Part shown: piece after piece, positions 1-10,964 of the stretch | Numbering within the stretch: the first letter of the stretch is position 1 | Layout: the number at the start of each line of letters is the position of its first letter | Assembly: GCA_930367215.1 (NCBI GenBank) | Contig: OV884056.1 | Span: 50,716,308 to 50,780,307 of the forward strand | DNA: 64,000 nt | From: Pollenia angustigena | Taxonomy: Eukaryota > Arthropoda > Insecta > Diptera > Polleniidae | Direction: 5' to 3' | Notes under the pieces: model-generated | Told to the model about the DNA's origin: nothing | Databases searched by the model: none | Seen by the model: only the letters and a program-made list of their open reading frames with translations | Program-made: the position numbers and the translations under genes

Positions 1-217
1 CACGCCTCACCGGATCAACACCAGCATAATAATCAACACCATCATCAACATCACCCCCACCCACATATGTCCGGCGTACCCACAACTGCTCAATCAGTTG
101 ATAGTTCTTGTGATTCATCCTCACCATCGCCATCATCGACATCAGGAGCAGTCTCGTTGCCAGTTAATCGTAAAGCTGTACCAGAACATCATCAAAATGG
201 CGCTGATATGTCTATAG
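1..217 (+). CDS. 3' part of a His/Gln- and Ser/Pro-rich coding exon (partial)
   Basis: Frame 1 is open for 72 codons from the window edge. Residues 1-22 are a His/Gln/Asn-rich run (about ten His), residues 35-53 are Ser/Pro/Thr-rich, and the exon ends ...GADMSI. The last base before the splice site is a single G, so the following intron is phase 1. The 5' splice site is TATAG|GTAAGTG, a strong consensus. Such low-complexity runs are typical of fly transcription factors, RNA-binding proteins and signalling scaffolds, but there is no folded domain here and I do not recognise the gene. Upstream exons lie outside the window. The uniform reading frame, codon-like composition and splice donor support coding; the function is unknown. 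Confidence 0.75.
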   Translation, partial: TPHRINTSIIINTIINITPTHICPAYPQLLNQLIVLVIHPHHRHHRHQEQSRCQLIVKLYQNIIKMALICL

Positions 218-946
218 GTAAGTGATTATTTGTTTTGCTTATATATTTTGCTAATTTTATTGTTGTTTGGGAGGCGATGCTTAAAAAGGGAACACAGAAC
301 TGGCAGTTAACTTCAAATCAACGCTTTTTAGTTTAAAGCATTCGTTAAAAAACTAATTTCTTTTTAAAACTTCTATGCTTTCAGGCAAATTTGGGAGGCG
401 TTTCAAAACTTTCTTTGAAGCAAGTGAGTGAATTCGCCTTAAGTCTCTCCATCGGGGTTTTTTTTTTTTTTCATTTACTAGACGAATATTAAAATTCTGT
501 TTTTTTTATATTGGAGAAGGTTTTTTATTTTAATGGCACGAAGGGAAGATTCAGATTTAAAAATGGTGCCGATTTCTAACAAAAAGTGTCCTTTTTGGAG
601 AACTTGAAATAATAAAAAAAATTTTGTTGTGAACTTGTTTATCCTTGACATCATGCTTCTCTGAGGTGTCTTTTCATAGGATGTGTTTTGAAACAAGGTT
701 TTTAACAAAAAAATTTCTGAAATAATACAACCTTCACACAGGGTTTTCAGATTTTTTTGAGCTCCATCGCCAAACCAGATGTCAGAAATCGCCAAACGTT
801 AACTTTGATCAGTTTTATTTAATTTTTTTTTAATAAAATTTTGCATACAAAAAAAACTAGTACAATATTTTAATCTAAAATCGCCAAAAACTGAGAAAAA
901 GTACAAAAAAGTCGGCGAACGCAAATTTTGTTTTGTTTCTGACAGC
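218..946. other. Unassigned intronic DNA
   Basis: T-rich sequence with several homopolymer runs. The short open frames on the minus strand have no domain or codon signature. Nothing recognised. Confidence 0.6.
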
Positions 947-1180
947 CAGGGCTGCCAGATTTGACGATTTATCGTCATTTTGACGATTTTTTGTTCCGAA
1001 ATTAGCAAAGTGCCGATTTTTGTCAAAAAAGTGACGACTTTTTCAGTCGCCAAAGTCTGAATAAAACATAACATTTTCTGACAATTTCGTTTTTTAATCT
1101 TGGAATGTTTAACAGCCGTACCTTAATAAGAGCGGAAGGCGGAACGTTTTCTTTCGCTAAGCTTTAACGTGATATCTTCC
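947..1180. mobile_element. Fragment of hAT-like MITE family F (one end)
   Basis: It begins CAGGGCTGCCAGAT, followed by an imperfect series of GACGAT/ATCGTC words, and continues through a tract ending near the word GCCGTACCTTAATAAG. The same series, in inverted orientation, forms the right end of the complete element at 42105-43572. This copy keeps one terminus and about 230 bp; its other end is not seen. Confidence 0.7.
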
Positions 1181-2557
1181 TTGTTTAAAGCAGACCATAC
1201 ACGATTCAATTCAATTGTCAACTGAGTCGGTTGTTGTCCAAATCAAAGCGTGTATGGCCTTGTCAGTTGATTAGTTTGACGGTTGTCGAGTTGGTTGAAG
1301 AAAAATCAAAAGATTTTGATTTTTTCAAGTTGACTACTAAGTCTTCCAATTCGATTGTACTGTGTGTGCTCAAGTCTCTTGATCAGCTGTCAAAATTAAT
1401 TTTTGTAGTTAAGTATTTTAAAAATTGTCTTTTATTTCATTAAATTTTAAAATAAATTTAAAATCTTTCAATTCAGTTGATGAAGTTGTCAACTGAGTTG
1501 AAAGACTTATTCTTAGAAATATTCTTTACCGTTGACTTTGGTCCATTGAATCAGTATTGTCCCTGTTAATCTTTTGTTTACCTAACAAGCTCAAATTAAT
1601 TTCTAAACCATGATTTATATTGTTTCGTTGAATGTCCTCCAGTCTCATATATATTTTTTTTGACTGTGAATTAGAAATTAAAAACATTGTGAATATTTAA
1701 GTCTGAAATTAGTTTCCAAATATTTCCTTTATTTTTATTTTTTTATTGAAAAGTGTGAAGGTAATTGTAAAAAGGTACTTTTAATGCCGTGGGAGTACTG
1801 CGATATTTTTTACTTTTCTTCAAAAGTACATTAAAGCGAAATGATTGGATAAGAAACTTTTTCTCACTTACGAACGTGCTAAGTTACAACAACAAATACT
1901 CACTATTGTATGCTAATCAATGAGTTTAGTTTTTTTTGACAGATGAGCGGGCTTTTACGTTCTACTATTTGTGCCGTCCTTTTCTGTTTTGTCTTTTAGT
2001 ACGATTTGGCACAACAAGAGGTGGGTCTTAATATTAATGTAAAGTATGTTTTGCTGTTATAGAACATTTAAGAACATTCTAAAACTTACCTCGCTTAGAA
2101 ATTGTACTTTTTAGCTTCGGTTCAAGATTGTTTTGCTTTTGTGTTGAAAACCAAAAATTCTTTTCAGAAAGTGCCGGACTTTGATTAAGATTATTAAAAT
2201 TCATCTTCAATTTCTAAACCGGCATTGCGAATAAAAAAAATCTTGAGTGGATAAAATATTTAAGCATAAATTTTGATAATTGATTTCTCAGACCTGATAG
2301 TAGTGGGTATCTTAGAAATGCTTATTTATCTTTTAGCGAATAGTTTAATGTTCAGGTTTTGAACATTTTATGTTAAGATTTTCCTTATTGTCACTACTTG
2401 ACTTCAACAAAATTGACAATTCTTTAATAAACTTATGGTTCATACTATGATATTTTAAAAGAATATTATATGTTACAAAATTATAATATAAATTTTTATA
2501 CCGCACTTGCTTCCCTGTGTCAGTAAGTTTGACTCATGAGTAATTATCTTTCTATTA
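1181..2557. other. Unassigned, with a short inverted motif
   Basis: Around 1193-1262 the word ACCATACACG faces CGTGTATGG, and GTTGTCAACTGAGTTG-like words recur near 1212 and 1474. This suggests a small degraded TIR element, too decayed to delimit. The rest shows nothing recognisable. Confidence 0.35.
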
Positions 2558-2686
2558 GGGCTAATAAATCAGAGCAAGTTAAACTCTCGTTTTGGTTTAA
2601 AATGTTTTCAAACCAACAAATCTATAAATCAGTAAACATATAAAAAACCAATACGGACCATATGACAAGATTTATCGTAGTGCTAT
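2558..2686. repeat. Family E MITE, 5' fragment
   Basis: It starts GGGCTAATAAATCAGAGCA and continues with the TTTGGTTTAAAATGT word seen in the copies at 23991, 24291 and 47473. It breaks off after TTTATCGTAGTGCT. The sequence just after it (word GGGACCTATG) recurs inverted near 12250, which marks a further uncharacterised repeat. Confidence 0.6.
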
Positions 2687-3797
2687 ATATGTGATAGTTT
2701 CAGTTAAAAGGGACCTATGTATATGGATGAAAAAATCGAATTTTACTTTTTAGGTGACAATGCGCTCTTTCTAATGCATCAAACCGCAGTGTTCTAACTT
2801 CATTACTTTTGTCATAAGTAAGCTTTAAAATGCACCTTTGATAAAAAACAAAGAAAAGAAAAGAACCCGATGTAACACAATTGTTTGTAATTATTCTTAT
2901 TAAATTGAAACTCGCCGAGGGTCGCTGATTACGAATCTGTAGCTCGTTTCTGTATTTCTCGCATCGTAAAATTTCTTACATGAAGTGTGAAACAAAAAAT
3001 TCCATCGTTTCTCGATTTATGAGATAAAAGTGTTTCTGTATTTGAATGCGAAAACAGACACAACAAATTCTGTTTATACTGGAGTATTTCCAGTAATTAA
3101 GTGTCAAATAAAAGCGAAACGTCAACAAAAGAAATAAATATAATACAAACAGGGCTGCCAGATTTGACGAGCTATCGTCATCTTGACGATTTTTTGTTGC
3201 GATATTAACAAAGTGACGTTTTGATGATTTTTTCTAAAAAAGTGACGAAAGCAAAAACAAAATCAAAAATATTTTATAATTTTGTTGTTAATTTCTATAG
3301 AAATTCATCTTGAATTTTTAAATTTCAAACACTTCTATTTTGTGGCGTTGAAAATTGAAAAAAAAATAATATGAATGTCTGTAGAAAGCAACAACAAATT
3401 TATAAAATATTTTTGATTTTGTTTTTGCTTTTAATGAAATTGTTGGCGTTGCGTTGCGTTTTACACTATAAGCCCCTTAGTCTTCGAAATAAGATAATTG
3501 TAAATATTTTTATATGTTTGTTTATTAGAAAAAAAGATATCTTTAGAAACAAGGGTTAAATTTTTATATTTATCCCTATTGTGAAAATTTACCTCGAAAT
3601 TGTTTGACTCTTCCCTAAAAAATATATCGGCGAAAGCAAAATTTCGAGGGAAAGTAATGGACCGACTTGGCTTATTTTGAACATTTAATACTTCTTATAT
3701 ACATATACAAAATATGATTGATATTTGATATTCTTATCTTATATGTACACTTTTGTGCCAAAACCATTATTCCGGAAAGAAAGAAATTTGTTTGTCT
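2687..3797. other. Unassigned, with two repeat fragments
   Basis: Bases near 2935-3080 (CGTTTCTGTATTTCTCGCAT and following) recur inverted at about 9135-9365, marking a dispersed repeat without known identity. A family F fragment follows at 3150. No gene seen. Confidence 0.45.
3150..3255. mobile_element. Short family F (hAT-like) end fragment
   Basis: CAGGGCTGCCAGATTTGACG followed by the diagnostic ATCGTC/GACGAT words. Only about 100 bp of the terminus is left before similarity fades. Confidence 0.6.
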
Positions 3798-4044
3798 CCC
3801 AGTAAAAACTTTTTAAAAATGGATAGCTTCTTTCACTCGTTATTTGGTAGCTTTCTTCCATAAGAACTTCGATAACTACTTTTTTCTGGCTGTATTTAGA
3901 TAAAAAAAATTACTTACTTTTGAATTTGTTCATTTTGGCACAACCCTTGTAAAATTCATTAGTTTTTCAGTAGAATTATATGTAGTGCTTTTATGTGTTT
4001 CTGATTACTTAACATATTATTTTGTAGGCAAAGATTTTACTGGG
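3798..4044. mobile_element. Family G MITE, about 247 bp, complete
   Basis: It begins CCCAGTAAAAACTT and ends AAGATTTTACTGGG, a terminal inverted repeat with few mismatches. A TCT triplet flanks both ends (3795-3797 and 4045-4047), a possible 3-bp target duplication. The same termini and interior words (AATTCATTAGTTTTTCAGT and similar) bound the larger copy at 36440-37357. It is non-coding and therefore non-autonomous. Confidence 0.65.
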
Positions 4045-4088
4045 TCTTTAACCCGTTTATTTATGAACCGATTTTTTTTAAATTTTAA

Positions 4089-4671
4089 CTACCATTTATA
4101 AAATGATCTTGGATCGTATTTTAAGTTATTTTTTATTTTAATCAAATAATCTTTATATAATTTAGCATTTAGCAAATTGTATTTTGCACGAAGGACGGAA
4201 TACTTGCTGTAATCGCAGTGGGATCCAGATTTCTTATATTTTCTGTAATTCTTGTTTTTTAAGTTTTTTAACGAAGAAAGTTGTTTATTACCCCATGGTG
4301 GTCCTGATTTTGAGCTCAGTGAAAATGTTGGTATACATTCATTCATATATTGTTTTATTGTACTGTAGAAATTATTAATCATTTTATCGATTGTTTCTGG
4401 TGCGCCAATGCGAATGGATAACAATTGAATCCAATTTGTGTTAATTAAAAGGTTATGTAGGTCGTTGTAATTTGCCCTTTTAAAACAAAACACCTTTTCT
4501 TTTTTATGGAAATTTTGAACACGATGACAACTAAAAATGTTGCAGCTAATTTCAATTGTAGGGTGGTAACGATCTTCTGGGAGTGTTATAGGATCAACAC
4601 GATTTATTGTACATTCCTTAGGCTCATTAACAAATACCAGGTCAATAACATTGCATAAAGTTAGAGCAAAA
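4089..4671 (-). pseudogene. LINE fragment: endonuclease C-terminus to RT linker (CR1/Jockey type)
   Basis: Minus-strand translation is open from about 4671 and reads ...NVIDLVFVNEP, then DPITLPEDRYHP, the conserved end of the APE-like endonuclease domain (LDLVF..N and D..H). A linker follows with PPWGNKQLSSLKN, YRKYKKSG and KYSVLRAKYN, and finally DPRSFYKW just before where the reverse transcriptase would start. That order is characteristic of CR1/Jockey-group LINE ORF2 proteins. A stop follows FYKW and no RT motifs are found beyond it. Both ends are missing, so this is a dead internal piece. The family assignment is by motif pattern only. Confidence 0.75.
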
Positions 4672-5415
4672 TGTCATTTAAGTATATTGAAATAACAATC
4701 CGAATCACGTTGAATGAAAGTTATTTCAAGTTGAAACAACGTGAATTTCATGTAGAATCAAATTGGTTGGAGTGTGATATAACAGCGTGAAGACAACATA
4801 TGCATTTATTTAAGAATAACTCAAAACACTTACCCCTGCAACACATGTTTCATTTATTTTGTGTCTCCTTTGTTAACAGAAGCATCAGCAGAATGGCCCG
4901 ATATGGTTTTCGTCATCATTCTACTTTGAAAACTTGATGTACTATTTAACTAAATAATTTTAATTAAAAGAATACGGGAATTGTCTGTTTTTTATAACAT
5001 ATTTTAAACCTGAAAATAAAAAAATTTTTATACTTAAGTATGTTATTATTATTATATATTAGTATACAGGTTTTTATGGATTCAATTTAGAAGAATGTTA
5101 TTTTAAGAGTGAATAATATTAAATAAACGTGATCTAAGGTTATTTTAATATTTTTCATTTTAAATTAATATGAAATAATGAAAAATTTAAATAAAGGGCA
5201 TACTTTTGCAGAAATTTACCATGATTCTCAATTTCTCAATCAACATTTCGCCATGTTATTTTAACATTTTTTCTGTCTGTATAGCATATTTAATTATTTT
5301 TTACAACAAATTGTATATTTTTTTAATAATTTTGCATTTTTATTTTATTTTTTTTTTTTTTTTTTTTTGTTAGAAAATAGTAAAAATTTTTTTAACAATA
5401 TTTAAGTTTTCCAAC
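4672..5415. other. Unassigned AT-rich DNA
   Basis: Contains a T-run near 5344-5368 and many TTTTAA/TTAAAT words. No gene or clear repeat boundary seen. Confidence 0.55.
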
Positions 5416-6634
5416 CCTGTACCTCAATTCTGTAACTTTTTGAATTTAACTACCGATATCGTTAATTAACGAGAAATCTCGGTTACTTTAACGAATTTGT
5501 TATTCTGTATTTTAAATAAACAAATATTTTTGTTTAGAAATATTGACGACAAATATCGGTAAAAATATAAAAACGTCAAAGTAAAATTTTTTTAAAATTA
5601 ATAAAAAATACAAAATAAATTTGCTTTATTGCATTTATTTTAACAAAACATGAATGAAAACGTGTAAATATTGATTATATTTCTAAACAAATATGTTGGT
5701 TTTAAATAATTTTATACATAGGGAAAAATTTCCAGATGACTAAGCCACTCTAGCACAACATTCTGCTCTTACTTTTGATACCAGCACTACTGTATGTGAA
5801 AAGGGTATTATGTGTTTGTACGAATGTGTGTAACACATTTAAATAAAGGTTCTGGGCCTGCCTTTTAGTATACCGATTGACTCAGAATCAATGTCAGAAT
5901 CCATTTAACGAAGCCCGTCCTTCTATCAGGATGGCTGGTTGTCTGTCCAAGATAACCTTGTGTGCAAATTACAGGTCGCAGTTTTAAAAATAATTTTATA
6001 AAATTTGGCACATATGCGTTTATTGTCACTAGGTCGAAGCATTCTTATAATGGTGAGAAGCAGTTATTTAATTTTTATAGCCCACATGAAAACTTCTTTC
6101 CGGAATAGGGTTTTGTGCCTATTAATAACCATCTTGTTTTATAGACATTTGAGTTGAATAAGATCCAAAAACATTTTGTCGCAACCTACATTAATCACCA
6201 GAACAAATTTTTTTAGAATCGGTCCATATTTGACCACAGCTCCCATACGAATACACTAATAATGGTAGATACTTAGATAATATTTGGCACAAAAATGTAT
6301 TATGTGAATAATAACCTCACGATTTTGGCGGAAACATGATCGCCCAAATACTGCAATGTAGAGTCGGACTTGATCCACTATACTTTCTTACTTTTTTTGT
6401 GTTAAAAATTGGCTACTTTACTCTATATTTTTAATCTTTTAACAGTACATTTATTGTCGTTATTATTAAACAAGAACTTTTTTTGTGTCGTTAGCTACCG
6501 ACATTTTTTGCCGATAAAAATTGTTAAAATTTCATTACAGAATAGCTCTTAACGACAACTTTCGTTAGCTAACGAATTTTGACTACTTAACGACTATTTT
6601 TTTTCGTTAAAAAGTTACAGAATTTCAGTACAGG
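5416..6634. mobile_element. TIR element of about 1.2 kb, non-autonomous
   Basis: The left end CCTGTACCTCAATTCTGTAA is matched at the right by the inverse of TTACAGAATTTCAGTACAGG. Inside both ends, words such as GTTAATTAACGA and TTAGCTAACGAA continue the inverted similarity. The interior holds a copy of repeat I and no open frame of interest. No target duplication is clear. It may be one element that received a repeat I insertion. Confidence 0.55.
5855..6400 (+). repeat. Interspersed repeat I
   Basis: The sequence from CTTTTAGTATACCGATTGA onward, with AAATTTGGCACATATG, TTCTTTCCGGAATAG and the 3' words GATCCACTATACTTTC, recurs at 26840, 30960 and 32241. Copies end in a CTTACTT-like terminus. 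The length and origin (possibly a non-LTR 3' region) cannot be settled here. Confidence 0.5.
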
Positions 6635-7935
6635 TAAGTCTATTTCAGGTAAAAAAGAAAAAGATTATAGAAATATGTAAATTAAAGATTTATATCTCAG
6701 CCATTTGTAAACCGATATAGTTAAATTTCAATAATATACTAATTCGGACTACATACGATATAAATATAAAACAACGTTGTCACTATCAATTCCATTAGAA
6801 CCCAGAATCTATATATAAATCGGCTAAGGCAAAAAAGTTAAGAACACTTTCCTCCTCTGTATGTCAACCGATTTGAACAGAATATACACCATTTGAAAGT
6901 TATTTACTTACAGAAGTGCACAATATATATTTTATTAAAATCTGTTCAATAACTTCAGAGTTATAGGCGTTCAAATTTGCTACTAACACAAATACAAAAA
7001 AAATTGATTTTTTCAATTATCAAATAATAAAAAATAGGGTTGTCGATTATTTGATATTTTTTAGAAACCGGTTTTCGAATATTCTGACTATATAAAGTCG
7101 GAAAATAGAATGTGATAATTTTTAAGTTTTCTATAATATGATCTTAGAAACGTTATGTTATAGATGCATGGTCCTGAGTGAATGAAACCCTATGAGATTA
7201 AAAATGTTGGTACTTTTTATTTTTTCTTTGGTATGTTTTGAAATTTTCGACCTATAAAGATAAAATTAAAAATGCATGGTCCTGGGGGAATAAGAACATG
7301 TAAGGGGAGCTTTTTGGTACTTTTTAGTTGAACATCTGGTACATTGATTAATTTTCGTTAGTATTAGGCATTAAAAAATAAAATTAAACTTGCAATGTCC
7401 TGATTGACAATCTATTAAGGAGATTTTTTGATACTTTTTTGTTTTATCAATTCTGCTGATATTGAACTTATAGAATTAATAAAATAAAATAAAAATTAAT
7501 TAATAAAATTAACTCTCGTGGAAGTTAAAATATGAAACGGAGGTTGGTCCTTCGCCAAATCGGTCCACTAAGACGGAAAAAATGAACGAAACATGTTAAT
7601 TCATATATACATAGATGTACTATGTTTTCTTCTTATGAACATGAAAATGTATGGTCGAATAGTATTTATAATACTGTTATTAAAGCTGATTTAATTTAAA
7701 AATTTTCCATTTTGATCTCGGTTTTTGTAAGTATGTATATTATCTATTTTAAAAAAGGATGTATGTTTATTTTATTAAGCTTGGTTTATTTTTGCTTTTG
7801 TAAAAATATTTATATTATTTTTTGTTCAAAATGATATTTTCTCATGCATTTGTGTGACTTCTCCAGGGAAAAAATAACAATTTTAAATTGTTATCGGATT
7901 AAAGAAAATAAATAATTTTTTAACAAAATAAATAT
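6635..7935. other. Unassigned AT-rich DNA
   Basis: Repeated phrases such as ATGCATGGTCCTG and GGTACTTTTTA occur two or three times between 7160 and 7440, hinting at a decayed tandem repeat with a period of roughly 110-120 bp. No gene seen. Confidence 0.45.
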
Positions 7936-8751
7936 AAATTTAATGAAATTAATAATTAGTATTGTGGTTATTTTGTTGAACTATTTATGGTTTTTAATCC
8001 AAATTTTTAATATTTTTAATTAGGCTTAAGTTCATGAAATTTAATTTTCATTAAATTATTTTTTATGAAGAAAGGAATTTTACAACATGAAAATTAATTA
8101 AAATTGTTATTGATAATCTTTCATTCTTGACGTGGCTCGGGCTCGAACCCTGGCCGGCAGGTTACCATGACATGTTTCGATCGCAACCACTCGATCTCCT
8201 CAGATGGATTTGCCGTCTTACACTCGCAGCCATCGACGACTGCTGACGTCAATAGTCAAACATCAATCCTTAAACCAAGAATTTTTCCTGAAGTCCAAGT
8301 ACATTTTTTTTTTTGTTTTTTCAAAAAAATGTACTTGGACTTCAGGAAAAATTCTTGACAAAAGTACGAAAAAACAGAAGTAAGGAAAAAACATGTAAAA
8401 TCAATTAAAATGGGAAATCATTCAGGAAAGAAAATTTCGATCTACCAAATGTTAAAATACAATTTGGTTTAAGGATTGATGTTTGACTATTGACGTCAGC
8501 AGTCGTCGATGGCTGCGAGTGTAAGACGGCAAATCCATCTGAGGAGATCGAGTGGTTGCGATCGAAACATGTCATGGTAACCTGCCGGCCAGGGTTCGAG
8601 CCCGAGCCACGTCAAGAATGAAAGATTATCAATAACAATTTTAATTAATTTTCATGTTGTAAAATTCCTTTCTTCATAAAAAATAATTTAATGAAAATTA
8701 AATTTCATGAACTTAAGCCTAATTAAAAATATTAAAAATTTAATGAAATTA
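7936..8751. mobile_element. Palindromic tRNA-derived SINE insertion A with 16-bp TSD
   Basis: AAATTTAATGAAATTA occurs at both edges (7936-7951 and 8736-8751). Inside, two arms of 277 bp (8001-8277 and 8465-8741) are exact reverse complements as far as I can align them. Each arm holds a tRNA-like core. On the + strand of the right arm it starts near GCAGTCGTCGATGGCTGCGA (A-box-like) and ends with GGGTTCGAGCCC (a B-box match), then an AT-rich tail. The two cores point away from each other, head to head. Between the arms is a nested hairpin (AAGAATTTTTCCTGAAGTCC against its inverse) plus about 107 bp unique DNA. About 50 bp of extra tail lie left of the left arm. Resemblance to tRNA-Ser is inference. 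Confidence 0.8.
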
Positions 8752-8829
8752 TTAAATACCCATGAACTATAACTATGTTTTTGTTTGATTATTTTTTAAT
8801 AAAAGTCAAAACAAATTCGTTTAAAATTG

Positions 8830-8928
8830 ATTTTAAATTGCACGATTTTTAAAACAAAAAAGACGATCTTTTTTATTTTTTTTCTCAGGAAATTGACGAT
8901 TTTGACACAAATTTATCTGGCAGCGCTG
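8830..8928. mobile_element. Family F (hAT-like) end fragment
   Basis: Ends with CAAATTTATCTGGCAGCGCT, the inverse of the AGGGCTGCCAGATAAATTTG terminus at 42105. The inner words CTCAGGAAATTGACGATTTT also match that end. Only this end survives. Confidence 0.6.
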
Positions 8929-9376
8929 TTTAAAACCAAAACAAGAATTTAAAATAACAAAATATAACAATTGTTTTTGTTTATTTTCATCATATAAATT
9001 ATGCATTCATCATTTAGTATATTCCTTCTATTTTTTTTTATTTATTTAAAAAAAATAGTATATAAACATATTCAAAATATCTACATTTTGTTTTTCTTGC
9101 CACCAATTTCAAATGTGACTTATTTTGACAGTTCTGCAAAGAAAATTTTCGCAAAATATTGTTATAGAAACACTTTTTCTCACATCCTTCCAATAACTGC
9201 TGGAAAATTATTTAAATGGCAGATAATTCTCGCAAAAAAAAGATACAGAAACACTTGTGTGAGAAAACCCATTTTTTGTTTCATTTCACACTATTTTTGT
9301 TGCAATTCACACGTTTCATGCGAAAAATTTTACGATGTGAGAAATACAGAAACGGGCTACTGTTATTAGATTTTGA
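8929..9376. other. Unassigned; contains an inverted copy of the 2.9-kb repeat
   Basis: Bases near 9135-9365 carry the inverse of the 2935-3080 repeat (CGATGTGAGAAATACAGAAA). No gene. The open frame here has no domain. Confidence 0.45.
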
Positions 9377-10757
9377 GGAACAAATCTAGTTTACCGACGC
9401 AGCTCCAAATAAAAAAAAGTACCCAGGGTGATAGAAAATTGAAAAATAAGAAGAAAAAATAAAATAAAAAAGTTGGCGGAAACGCTTAGTTTTCAAGTTA
9501 TGGACGTTTTTAGTTTTTATATAAAGGGCCGATTTTCCACTACATTTTTATCGTTATATGGCCAATATTGGTATCATTTCAAAGCTTTTGACCATATCTT
9601 TTTAGATATACAAAATTTATTTGAAAATAACTATCTCTTTACCTCACATTACATTCTTTTTGCATTTTACATCAAAATATTACAGAAGTGCACCAGGTTA
9701 GTATGTAGTTTATTTAAATAAAAGTGTAATACAAACGTAATCAAATTATAAACATGGGCGTCGCAAACGAAAACACTCCTGCATAGCCGACCTTCGGCCG
9801 GGCGCAAGGACTTTCTCCTCTATGGTATAGCAAAAACCGGCTTCGCTAAGTAAAGCTTCTCTGCATAGCCGGCCTTCGGCCGGGCGCAAAGATTTGCTCC
9901 TCTTTGGTATGACAAATACCTGCTTCGCTAACTAAAGCTTCTCTGCATAGCCGGCCTTCGGCCGGGCGCAAGGATTTTCTAATCTATGGTATAGCAAGAA
10001 CCCGCTTCGCTAAGTAAAACTACTCTGCATAGCCGGCCTTCGGCCGGGCGCAAGGATTTTCTCCTCTATGGTATAGCAAAAACCGGCTTCGCTAAGTAAA
10101 GCTTCTCTGCATAGCCGGCCTTCGGCCGGGCGCAAAGATTTGCTCCTCTTTGGTATGACAAATACCGGCTTCGCTAACTAAAGCTTCTCTGCATAGCCGG
10201 CCTTCGGCCGGGCGCAAGGATTTTCTCCTCTATGGTATAGCAAGAACCGGCTTCGCTAAGTAAAGCTACTCTGCATAGCCTCTGCATAGCCTCTGCATAG
10301 CTTCTCTGCATAGCCGGCCTTCGGCCGGGCGCAAAGATTTGCTCCTCTTTGGTATGACAAATACCGGCTTCGCTAACTAAAGCTTCTCTGCATAGCCGGC
10401 CTTCGGCCGGGCGCAAGGATTTTCTCCTCTATGGTATAGCAAGAACCGGCTTCGCTAACTAAAGCTACTCTGCATAGCCGGCCTTCGGCCGGGCGCAAGG
10501 ACTTGCTCCTCTTTGGGATAGTAAGTACCGGCTTCGCTAAGTCAAAAGCTTTAAAATGATACCAATATTGACCATATAAAGATAAAAATGTAGTGGAAAA
10601 TCACACTTTTATATAAAAACTTAAAACGTCCATAACTCGAAAACTAAGCGTTTCCGCCAACTTTTTTATTTCATTTTTTCTTTTTATTTTTTAATTTTCT
10701 ATCCACCTAGGTACTTTTTTTTTATTTGGAGCTGCGTCGGTAAACTAGATTTAAGCC
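9377..10757. mobile_element. TIR element with about 210-bp inverted arms around a GC-rich array
   Basis: The left arm from AAATCTAGTTTACCGACGCA (9382) to about 9590 is repeated inverted from about 10544 to 10752, with small differences. GATTTTGA sits outside both ends (9369-9376 and 10758-10765), so the element may run GG...CC with an 8-bp target duplication. That length would fit hAT- or P-type insertion; the class is inference. The interior has about 190 bp AT-rich DNA and then the 82-bp tandem array. There is no transposase frame. Confidence 0.6.
9780..10543. repeat. 82-bp GC-rich tandem array, nine-plus units
   Basis: Units start with TGCATAGCCGGCCTTCGGCC at 9780, 9862, 9944, 10026, 10108, 10190, 10307, 10389 and 10471, a strict 82-bp step. 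One truncated unit at 10272 is followed by two extra copies of an 11-bp word (TGCATAGCCTC-like). Two unit types occur in a partly alternating order: one with GGATTTTCTCCTCTATGGTA, the other with AGATTTGCTCCTCTTTGGTA. Each unit holds a potential hairpin GCCGGCC-TTC-GGCCGGG and the words GGCTTCGCTAAGTAAAGC. The period is not a multiple of three, so long minus-strand frames through it are incidental. Confidence 0.9.
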
Positions 10758-10964
10758 GATTTTGAAAATTCAAAATCCAATATGGCGGACTTTTTTTTTG
10801 TTAAGATAACAAGTCGATTTTGATACATCTGACACATTACTTTTTTTAATCGCCACTATTTTCTTTTTTTTTTACTTTCGTAACACTCCGAAATCACCAA
10901 ACTGCTAATCAGTAACCTCGAAACTCCAGAATAACTACACAGCGTTAAGCAGAGCCTTAAACTC

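Noticed and set aside
3371..3559. Hydrophobic 62-codon plus-strand frame
   Set aside because: Same reason: AT-rich composition gives Leu/Ile/Phe-rich translations by chance.
8485..8610. Functional tRNA genes at the tRNA-like cores (also 11.7, 18.0, 32.1 kb)
   Set aside because: The cores are much too long between A and B boxes, lack a credible anticodon arm and 3' acceptor pairing, and are embedded in repeated SINE bodies.
8001..8741. LTR retrotransposon or foldback (FB) DNA element
   Set aside because: The arms are inverted, not direct, which rules out LTRs. FB-type elements have subrepeats in the arms and a fixed 9-bp target; here arms are SINE-like and the TSDs are 16 and 11 bp.
10174..10416. 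Minus-strand open frame of 80 codons with repeated MRPAEGRLCREA/APGRRPAMQRS-like peptide
   Set aside because: It is the translation of the 82-bp tandem array. The period is not divisible by three, so the peptide repeat exists only through frame coincidence.
9780..10543. CRISPR-like regular array
   Set aside because: Units are contiguous tandem copies without unique spacers, no cas genes are present, and the host is eukaryotic.
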